Below are positions 45,133 through 54,300 of a stretch of DNA of 64,000 nucleotides, piece by piece. The stretch's first letter is position 1; the number at the start of each line of letters is the position of its first letter. The stretch lies in the NCBI GenBank assembly GCA_035610365.1, contig CM069435.1:8334001-8398000 (forward strand). The letters are read 5' to 3'. Origin of the DNA: Aquatica leii (Eukaryota; Arthropoda; Insecta; Coleoptera; Lampyridae). A program made the translations under genes and the position numbers. The notes beneath the pieces were generated by a model. It did no database searches, was not told the DNA's origin, and saw only the letters and a program-made list of their open reading frames with translations.

Positions 45133-46480
45133 TTTTGGAATAATATAAATAATCATTTAAAGTAACATTAAACAAACAAAATCAAAAACTCATTTTTCAC
45201 AGTCATAGAATATGCCTGATAATTTGTTACTTTATATAACATATAATTTTATTTTATATATAACATCAAATAGTTACTCAAAATAGAACAAATAAAGTTG
45301 TCTAAATGTAAAAAGAAATGAAATGAATAAAAACAAAAGCTGTGCTAAATTAACAATAAAAGTTTAATTATATTAACGTTATATGTGATATTACTATTAA
45401 TTGTACTACACAAATGTAATCAATTTATTTAAATTAAAAATATAATTTATAAAAAATAATATAAACGTCATAATCAAAATTTAAAACTAAATTTACAATA
45501 TGAGCTCAATAGCAAAGTAAAAGGTAAAAATGTATACACAAATATAAAAGTATAAAAAATTGTTCTAATTTGATAATCTAAAATCATTGAATTTTAAATT
45601 TACGGTAAATAATCCAAATTAATAAGTTTTATTTGATTAAAAAAAATTGAGTAAAGCTACACATAATTAAAGTTTATTATCAATCATTTGGTGATACTTT
45701 TAGTATTTAAATTAAAATTAAAAAAAACAATAAAAATAACATTAATTATCATTTAAAATAAAACAATATATACTATATATTGACGTTATACGTGAAATAA
45801 CTATTAATTGCACTACCCAAATATTATCAATCTATTTAAATTAAAAATATAATTATTTTATAAAAAATAATATAAACGTCGTAAACAAAATGTAAAAATA
45901 AATTTACAACATAAAAGCAAATGAATTTTAAATTTACGTTAAATAATCCAAATTAATAAATTCTATTTGATTAACAAATTTTAATTAAGCTACACATAAT
46001 TAAAATTTATTATTAATTATTTTGTGATAGTTTTAGTATTTATAACAAACTAAATAATAAGAATTATCATTTAAAATAAAATTAAACATACAAAATAAAA
46101 ACATTTTTTTTTAGTCACATAATATGCCTGGTAAGTTGTTATTTTATATAACATATAATTATTTTTTTTAATTGCACTACTCAAATATAATCAGTTTATT
46201 TAAATTAAAAATATAACTAATTTATAAAAAAATAATACAAACGTTGTAAATCAAATGTAAAACTAAATTTACATTAGTTCAATAGCAAAGTATAATGTAA
46301 AATTTTATACACAAGTATAAAAGTGTAAAAATTGTTCTAATTCTAATCTAATCTAAAATAAATTAAGTTTAAATTTTCGTTAAATAATCCCAATTAATAA
46401 ATTTTATTTGTTAAAAAAAATTGAGTAAAGCTACACATAATAAAATTTATTATTAATTATTTGGTAATGGTCTGAAAAAA
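45133..46480. repeat. AT-rich tandem repeat array, right part
   Basis: Continues the array interrupted at 38,107. Unit starts near 45,673, 46,007 and 46,446. The block CACAGTCATAGAATATGCC recurs at about 45,199. Confidence 0.75.
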
Positions 46481-49304
46481 ATAAAACTAACATTATCATT
46501 TAAAATAAAACTAAACAAATAAAATTAAAATTAATTTTTTCAGTCTGCTGAACAAAATTAAATGATCATTATTTAAATTTGTAGTAGGTTTTGTTTTAAA
46601 CATATTTTTTACTTCTGATATCAATTTGTATTAATGTTAATTTGAAATCTGGAATGTAAATTTGGCATGTAGAGCAGCACGATGACAATATTATAATAAT
46701 AGTTATAGTTACCAAAATATGTAATTAACATTTTATAAATTACTTTTTTTTTAATTAGTACATTGCAGATCGTTTAGACACATAGACACAAGTTTTTTAT
46801 GTATTTTAAAAAAAGAAAAAGTAGCTACAGTCAAACAACTGGCCAATTTTGGTTATATAGTTTTAACTATTAATTTTTTTTGGCAAAATATTAACATACT
46901 AATAAATATGATATTTTAATTTATTTACAGCTTCATTTCAATTTCTATTACAAAAAAATGCAAGTGGTTGTAATGAAATGTAGAAAAAAGTATTAAAAAT
47001 ATGCTCCATATAAAGAAATCAATAGTTAAATACTATAAAACTCAAATTGTGCGGTTTTATAAAACTCATATATAAACGTTTTACACTTTATTAGTAATAA
47101 AACTGTTTAATACATAAAATGCGCCATAAATATGTCACCAACTTTGTTCTCAAACTAGTCAAATTTTGTATATTTTAATATCGTTATACTTTTAACAACA
47201 TAGTAGAATTTAATTATTAATTAAACCAAAACAAAAATTAATTACGTAAAAAATAAAATGACGTTAAAATCAATATCTTACATATAACTGAAACATTGGA
47301 ATAAACTGAAACCATATTATTAAAAAGCCATTATTTGTTCAACATGACTTTAATTTTAATATACATTTATAAAATTATAGTTATCAAAAAAAAATTTGTT
47401 AATCACAAATTAGAAATTTTTTCCTTTAATTAATTTCTAAGTCAATATAATATTAGCTTTTATATATGTTACCGATATTAATATAAGTAACTTTGTCAAT
47501 AAAAAGTTATGAATGCCGCGTTCTTTATTAAAAGTTTGAATAATTTTTGCTCGTTCATACATAATTATTTCAATTAGAACCTAAAAAGTTTTCCAAGTCA
47601 ATATTTATTAAAGCTTCACAGACAGAGAAGCTTAAAATTGATTTTGGTCCGTATAAAGTTTACATATGCAAATTACTGTAGACATCAATATAAAATTTAA
47701 AAATTACAAAATAAAAGTTTTAAGTTAAAATTAATTTGAAAATATCGATTTACTTTGAAAAATTACGAAATAAAAATTGTACGACGTAATTTTGAGATCG
47801 AAAATAATTGCTGCGACACGAGCAACCTAAGCTAAAATATTTACATTCGTTTATATTTACATTGATTGTGGTTTGCTTGCAAATAAAGTTAAAATGTGAA
47901 ATATTTTTGATCGGTGCATTGCTGGTGATTATTCTTTGTAATTTAAATTGCATTTTTTTTTGTATTGAAAACGTTTAAGCAAAGTTTAATTAACGTCTAC
48001 ATCAAACAAACCATTTAAGTGTTGTTGTATTATATTATATTTTGTAAAATCAATTTAATTAAATTAGTTTGCTAAATATTATAAAACAATAAAAAAATTG
48101 GATGTAGTTCAAAGCATTGTGAAATAGTATTTGTCTAATAAGATGTTATTATTATTAAAAACTAATAATAATTAAACTAACATTTCATAAACAATGATGT
48201 GCTTTAAATGGATTACAACATAAATGTATATAAAACAAATCAAACAAGCGTGAGTCAATGTAATTAATTTGTACAAATATTAATTAATATAAAAAAATGT
48301 TTGTTTAACAAGTAAATCAATGTAAACTAAATGTTTCATCATGTCAACTATAACACAATCTACTCTACGCATTTAACATTGTTTAAATTAACGGTTATAT
48401 TACGATAAATTAAAAAAAAATCAGGGTTAAATTCATCTTCTATTTAAATGATATTAAAGCTTACACTACAATTACGCCGATTGAAATTTGCAATTGTAGC
48501 ATAATTAGTGCAGTTACTGACATTATCTTAATTTAATTGTATCAAATGTACGCTTTTCTAAATAACGCTAAGTACAAAAAAGCATTAGTAATACAAAACC
48601 CGCATCTTAATTAGTTTTCCTTAGAGAAAAATAATTAAAATCTCTAAAAAAAGTAGTTTTAAGCTACACGATTTTATCTTATAAAATACGATTTTTATTG
48701 TACATACTTGAGTAGTAAATTAAATATTTAATAGTTGATTACATAAAAATACCTAATTAAAGCTTTTGTTGAGATTATAAAAGTAATACATTTTTTTAGA
48801 TGTAACAAAGATATGCATTTTTTATGAGAATCTAAAGTACAAAGAGACGTTAATATACATTTGCAACTTTTAAAAAAAGCTTCTTTTAAAGAGAATCTCT
48901 TTTTATTTGAAACAATTTTGTTTATGAAACAATGTTTTTTGCATTTAAATGTAAAAGTATAAAACATTTTTCTATTCTTACTTAGGTGAACTTTATCTTT
49001 TATAAATAAAGAAAACAGCAATCTTATTTAATGCAAAGTATCAGATATTTCACTTAAACCACATAATATATAGAAGAGATTTTTAGATTATCTGTAAATG
49101 TATTAAAGTTTTACAGAATAAATGTATCAAAATGAATATTATAAAAATCTGAAAGATACTTTTAACTTAAGATTTTTAAGCATGAAGAAGAATAAAATTA
49201 ATAAATTATTTATATCTGTCAAGTCTAAAAGATAAATAAAAACAGGTTTAAAAAGCACGTTGTGTTAAAGTTTTGTCGATGAAGTATTACTGTAAACATT
49301 AAAA
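46481..49304. other. AT-rich non-coding stretch
   Basis: About 2.8 kb with no convincing gene. The ORFs at 47,750-47,953 and 48,728-49,021 (minus) are low-complexity and show no motif. Confidence 0.5.
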
Positions 49305-49308
49305 ATAT
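49305..49308. other. Target site duplication ATAT, left
   Basis: ATAT before the Gypsy-3 5' LTR and again at 56,019-56,022. Confidence 0.75.
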
Positions 49309-49345
49309 TGAAACGTCCGAGAAATTACTTGCAAATGCAAGAGCC

Positions 49346-49374
49346 TTCTAGAAACTGTTATCTAGCTTCTAGAA
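49346..49374 (+). promoter_or_regulatory. Heat-shock-element-like pair in the Gypsy-3 LTR
   Basis: TTCTAGAA occurs at 49,346-49,353 and 49,367-49,374, 21 bp apart. Each is a TTCnnGAA unit of the HSF-binding consensus. A degenerate third, AGAAGGTTTC, is at 49,402-49,411. All lie 10-80 bp upstream of the TATA box. The same motifs recur in the 3' LTR at 55,588 and 55,609. Confidence 0.5.
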
Positions 49375-49420
49375 GATATAGCGAAAAGGAAGGAACGCTC
49401 GAGAAGGTTTCGCCGATGTC

Positions 49421-49428
49421 TATAAATA
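49421..49428 (+). promoter_or_regulatory. TATA box of the Gypsy-3 LTR promoter
   Basis: TATAAATA, located 112 bases into the LTR, followed by a GC-balanced stretch suitable for a transcription start. Repeated at 55,663-55,670. Confidence 0.65.
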
Positions 49429-49777
49429 CGTAAGAAAGAAATCGTAGGTCAGTTATTGCTGGAATGTGAATGCATGCAGTATTAAGAAGATTGTGCAAGT
49501 GAAGATAAATAAGTGATTAGCACGTGCGGACGTTTTAAATAAATAACAGTGTACACCGAATCGAGTGAACGTGACTTATAGTGTAAACAAATCCGAGGAC
49601 GTTATCTTATCTTATCTTAAGTGTTATACAACGGTCATACATAAATTAGTGTAAGTGTTTTTATTATTAGATTTAATTAAGTTCGGTTAATTTAAAAGTA
49701 TACATATTTCTATAATAAGTAAACGTAGTTTTAGTCGTTATAAATAAATTAGTTTTTAATAAATAGATACGTAACAG

Positions 49778-49795
49778 TGGCGTCAGGTGTTGAGG
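49778..49795 (+). other. Gypsy-3 candidate primer binding site
   Basis: TGGCGTCAGGTGTTGAGG, one base after the LTR end. A leading TGG fits a tRNA CCA end. The tRNA is not identified. Confidence 0.6.
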
Positions 49796-50095
49796 TATCA
49801 AACCGTTCGCGATTTTTAGTGTGAATACCATTAAGTTATTTGATATCGCACCCGTAATAAAAACATTGCATAAATAACTTTTAAGTTTGCGCGATACGCG
49901 TTTATTTTTAAAGTATAAAATAGTGTTTATTAACCTTTTTCTTTTAACAAGTGCGTGATCGCGATTAAATTCGTTTCCGGACACTAGTGGTTTAATATTA
50001 ATAAGTGGATAGTTATTAAATTTTGTGTTATACAAAAACTGCATTTTAAAAAGTAGTGTATTTAAAAACTTTATATTCGTGTTATATTTAAATTT

Positions 50096-50584
50096 ATGCC
50101 GGTGACGCGTTTGCAAGCAGTTAAAATGGATTCCAAAATACTTGAAATTCTCGAATCGATGAATAGGAAAATGTCCGAAAATTCTAGAAACATGGAAGAA
50201 AAGTTTCACGAAAATTCACAAAAAATTGAAGAAAAACTGACGGAAAATTCCAGAAAAATGGAAGAAAATTCAAGAAAAATGGAAGAAAAACTCTTCGAAC
50301 ATTCTCAGAAAATGGAGGAAAGTTCTAGAAGTTTAAAAGAAGAAATACGAACGAGCATAGAAAATCAAATCAAGATTGTTCAAGAGGAAACTCAAGCAGA
50401 CATGTTAAATTTAAGAGAAGAAATTTGCGAATCTATGAATGAGAAAATGGAAGCAATAGAGGACAAACTAGAAGACAGAATGAAACTGCTTGAAGAAAGA
50501 ATAAGTCGATTGAATTGTCACGGCGAAGGAAGCGTCACGAGTGAAGATTTAATAATGGACCATCGAGAAGAAAAACACTCATAA
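50096..50584 (+). CDS. gag: Gypsy-3 Gag, N-terminal coiled-coil part
   Basis: 162 residues from ATG 50,096, 320 bases after the LTR. Residues about 10-145 are a highly charged coiled coil with repeated ENSRKMEEKL-like blocks (SENSRNMEEKF, ENSQKIEEKL, ENSRKMEENS, EHSQKMEESS), then long Glu/Lys/Met helices. It probably drives particle assembly. It ends at TAA 50,582-50,584, but the rest of gag continues at once in the +1 frame (HKFKVVPPNFDGKVPW from 50,580). The join is therefore either a one-base indel in this copy or a +1 recoding site at TCA TAA. The ATG at 50,096 is the first good start after the leader. Confidence 0.85.
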   Translation: MPVTRLQAVKMDSKILEILESMNRKMSENSRNMEEKFHENSQKIEEKLTENSRKMEENSRKMEEKLFEHSQKMEESSRSLKEEIRTSIENQIKIVQEETQADMLNLREEICESMNEKMEAIEDKLEDRMKLLEERISRLNCHGEGSVTSEDLIMDHREEKHS

Positions 50585-51287
50585 ATTCAAAGTTGTACCT
50601 CCGAATTTTGATGGTAAAGTTCCATGGTCAACCTACTACAAGCAGTTTGAAGCCGCAGCTACTGCTAATGGTTGGAGCAACAAGCAGAAAGCGACGTCTT
50701 TAATAGTGTCCTTACGTGGAGAAGCGCTGGGAATTTTACAAACTGTTCCGGACCATCTGCAAGAAAATTACGAACTCTTAATATCACGATTAGAAATGAG
50801 ATATGGGGATGCTCATCTTCAACAAGTATACCAAGCTCAAATTAAAAGTCGGGTTCAGAAAGCTGCCGAAAGTCTTCAAGAGTTTGAGGCTGACATCGCT
50901 AGATTAACACGGCTTGCGTATCCTACAGCACCGGATACCTTCCTGGAGCAGTTAGCTATTCAAACTTTCGTAGATGGCCTCCGAGACAGCGAAACACAGC
51001 AGACCCTCCGGTTAGCTCGACCGAAGACGTTAGATGACGCATTAACCCATGCTCTGGAGTTCGAGGCGGCGAAACAAGCGTCGCACCGAGGCAGCCATAA
51101 GCTCCGTTGTGCTGCAGAAGTGCCCTCGCACACAGAAGAAAGCATTGAAGACATAGTGCGACGGGTATTTCGGGAACGAGAAGCTCGAGGAAGAGAACTG
51201 ACGTGCTGGAACTGCGGAGAAGTGGGCCACGTACGACGCCGTTGTACTAAGCCCAAAAGAAGACCAGAAGAGCGTCCGGAAAACTAG
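50580..51287 (+). CDS. gag: Gypsy-3 Gag, capsid and zinc-knuckle part
   Basis: The open frame from 50,580 continues Gag. WSTYYKQFEAAATANGWSNK and a SLRGEALGILQTVP stretch form the retrotransposon capsid-like domain. LLISRLEMRYGDAHL and LQEFEADIARLTRLAYP follow. One canonical CCHC zinc knuckle, CWNCGEVGHVRRRC, lies near the end, then a basic tail ending ERPEN, stop at 51,285. The first internal ATG is far downstream, so expression needs the frame change near 50,580. The last sense codons CCG GAA AAC before TAG hold the degenerate heptamer G GAA AAC. Confidence 0.88.
   Translation, partial: HKFKVVPPNFDGKVPWSTYYKQFEAAATANGWSNKQKATSLIVSLRGEALGILQTVPDHLQENYELLISRLEMRYGDAHLQQVYQAQIKSRVQKAAESLQEFEADIARLTRLAYPTAPDTFLEQLAIQTFVDGLRDSETQQTLRLARPKTLDDALTHALEFEAAKQASHRGSHKLRCAAEVPSHTEESIEDIVRRVFREREARGRELTCWNCGEVGHVRRRCTKPKRRPEERPEN
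51278..51284 (+). promoter_or_regulatory. Gypsy-3 possible -1 frameshift site G GAA AAC
   Basis: Pol is in the -1 frame and open from 51,251, and the site sits just before the gag TAG exactly as in Gypsy-1. The first triplet is not homopolymeric, so P-site re-pairing would be imperfect. Reinitiation at ATG 51,302, 14 bases after the stop, is the alternative. Confidence 0.45.
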
Positions 51288-51301
51288 AACGGGTCGACCG
51301 A

Positions 51302-54300
51302 ATGGGGCGAAAGTCGACCTCAACGAGCCATGCCCCGGAGATTACCATCCAAATGGCATCGCCTAGGGAGCAATTGCATAGCATTTATCTCGATGGCAAG
51401 ATCAATGGGAGAAGCGTCCAGTTACTGGTTGACACGGGAGCGACGAAGACCATCATTCGTCCTGACATGTTATTGGAAAACGAGAAGACATCACCAGTAA
51501 CAGTACGACTTCGAACGGCGACGGGCGACGAAATACCTACTCACGGACAAGTCAAAGTAACCATTGGTTTGGGAAATGGAGTACTCGACCATCAAGTACT
51601 GGTAGCCGACATCACGGAAGAAGTTATCCTGGGAATGGACGTGATAAAGAAGTATGGGTTCCATTTGGATATGAAGAACGATGTCCTGAAGATCGACAAT
51701 GAAGAAATTCCTTTTCATTCGTCAGAGAAGGCAGCCGTGCGAGTCTTGTTGAGTGAAGACGTGATTCTGCCTGCAAGGATGGAAAGTGTGGTGATGGCAC
51801 GCCTGGATGGAAATCTCCGGGAAGGCTACATACGCGCGATTGAACCAATGGAAGGCGGTTTAGTTGAAAAGGGACTACTCGTTGCCAGAACCTTAGTACG
51901 AGTAAAGAAGACGATGCCAGTAAGGATCTTAAACATCAACTCAGATCCTGTAACGTTGAAAAAGAAGACCGTGGTAGGCCAATGCACGCCAGTATCACAA
52001 ATTGTGAGATGTGTGAAGACGAACGAAGATACGCCGCCGAAGAAGTGTCCACATCTATTGGACATTCTTACCACCAAATGCCAAAACCTCAGCCAAGACC
52101 AGCTGGCTAAAGTTAAAGTGTTGATCCAAGAGTACCAAGATGTGTTCGCGCTGGAGAGTGGTTCCAAAGGAAGAACTAACGTGGTGAAACATAAAATTAA
52201 TACCGGAGACGCTCGACCGATACGACAACATCCACGCAGACTTCCTTTGGCGAAAAGAGAAGAAGCCGAACAAATAATTACGGATATGGAGAGAGAAGGC
52301 GTGATTGAACCTTCAAGTAGTCCATGGGCATCCCCAGTGGTACTCGTGAAGAAGAAGGATGGATCAACGAGGTTTTGCGTAGACTACAGGCAGCTAAACG
52401 ACGTGACCAAAAAGGACAGCTACCCTTTACCCAGAATTGACGATACGCTAGACACCCTGTCAGGATCCCAGTGGTTTTCTACGTTAGATTTAAAGAGTGG
52501 ATACTGGCAGGTAGAATTAGAACCCAAGGATCGTGAAAAAACAGCTTTTACGATCGGAACTGGTTTGTGGCAGTTCACTGTAATGCCCTTCGGCCTGTGT
52601 AACGCTCCTGCAACGTTCGAGCGTTTGATGGAGACCATCTTGCGCGGATTGTCTTGGAAGACATGCTTGGTTTACCTGGACGACGTGATCGTGGTTGGAA
52701 GGTCGTTTGAAGAACACTTGAGCAACTTGAAGGAAGTGTTCCAGCGATTGCGTGGGGCTAACCTCAAACTGAGCCCAAAGAAGTGCCACGTATTTAAGAA
52801 GGAAGTCCAATACCTTGGCCACGTCGTATCGAGAGATGGAGTGAGGGCTGACCCAGACAAAATCCGAGCAGTGCAAGCATGGCCAAGACCAATCGACAAA
52901 CATCAGGTCCGAAGTTTCCTTGGGTTGTGCACTTATTATAGAAGATTTGTACCCGGATTTGCCAATATTGCCAAACCATTAACAAAATTAACTGAAGAAA
53001 AAGCAGAATTTAGATGGAATGAAGACTGCGAAAGTTCTTTTAATCAACTAAAACAAGCCCTAGTCACTTCGCCGATTTTGAGTTATCCAAGAGAAGATGG
53101 AAAGTTTGTTTTGGATACCGACGCAAGCAATCTGGCCATAGGCGCGGTCCTTTCGCAGATTCAAGATGGACAAGAAAAGGTTATCGCGTATTTTAGCAAG
53201 GTTTTGTCCAGGCCAGAAAGGAATTATTGCGTCACTAGGAGGGAGCTGTTAGCAGTCGTTAAGTCCATCGAACATTTCTACAAGTATTTGTATGGACGAA
53301 AATTTTTACTGAGAACAGACCACGCCGCTTTAAAATGGCTTCTGCAGCTTCGTAACCCAGAAGGACAAGTGGCAAGATGGATCCAGAGACTGCAAGAGTA
53401 TGACTATGACACAGAACACCGTGCCGGAAGCAGTCATCGAAACGCTGATGCCTTGTCCAGAAGACCATGTCCGGCGGACTGCAGCCATTGTTCGCGACTG
53501 GAAGAAAAAGTCGAATGTCTCCGGAGAACTGCTATGGTTGATGATGAGTGGGAACCTGAGCAGTTACGTCGCGAACAAGAGGACGATCCTGAAATAAGAC
53601 TACTCCTGGACTGGAAAGAAAGCGGCCGACGACCAACCTGGGAAGAAGTGAGTGCTTTGGGCAAAAATATCAAAGCGTACTGGGCGCAGTGGGACTCCTT
53701 GATAGTAGAAGACGGTCTTCTTAAGCGATCCGTAGAAAGTGCCGAGGGCACGGGAAACAGACTACAGCTGGTAGTGCCAAAGAGCAGGGTGACCGAAGTG
53801 TTGAAGCATCTCCACGATGGGACATCAGGAGGACACTTTGGCATTAAGAAGACGTTGGGTAAAGTGCGAGAACGATTCTACTGGATGAACTGCAAAGAGG
53901 ACGTCATGAAATGGTGCCGTAAATGCATAGTCTGCGCTTCAGGAAATGGTCCAGCGAGAAAGCGCAAAGCACCCATGAAACAATACAACGTAGGAAGCCC
54001 TTTGGAAAGAGTAGCGATTGACATCGCAGGGCCGTTCCCAGAATCCGATTCGGGAAATAAATACATCTTGGTGGCGATGGATTATTTCACGAAATGGACG
54101 GAGGCTTACGCCATACCCAATCAGGAAGCAGCTACAGTCGCAGACGTATTGGTAAAGGAGTTTTTCTGCCGGTTTGGAGTTCCGTTGGAATTACACTCCG
54201 ATCAAGGCCGCAATTTTGAGTCTGGGCTGTTTCAAGAAGTTTGCCGACTGTTAGGAATTAAAAAGACTAGGACAACGCCTCTCCATCCTCAGTCTGATGG

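Larger units (their letters stand above)
49309..49776 (+). repeat. Gypsy-3 5' LTR
   Basis: Starts TGAAACGTCCGAG and ends GATACGTAACA. Identical by eye to 55,551-56,018. Confidence 0.96.

Noticed and set aside
37440-46480. CRISPR-like array from regularly spaced repeats
   Set aside because: Units are hundreds of bases long, diverged and AT-rich in an animal genome; there are no short direct repeats with unique spacers.
48728-49021. 97-codon minus-strand ORF
   Set aside because: AT-rich chance ORF dominated by Lys, Phe and Cys with no ordered motif.
49673-50209. 178-codon minus-strand ORF over the Gypsy-3 leader
   Set aside because: Antisense to the LTR and gag start of Gypsy-3, with no recognisable domain.
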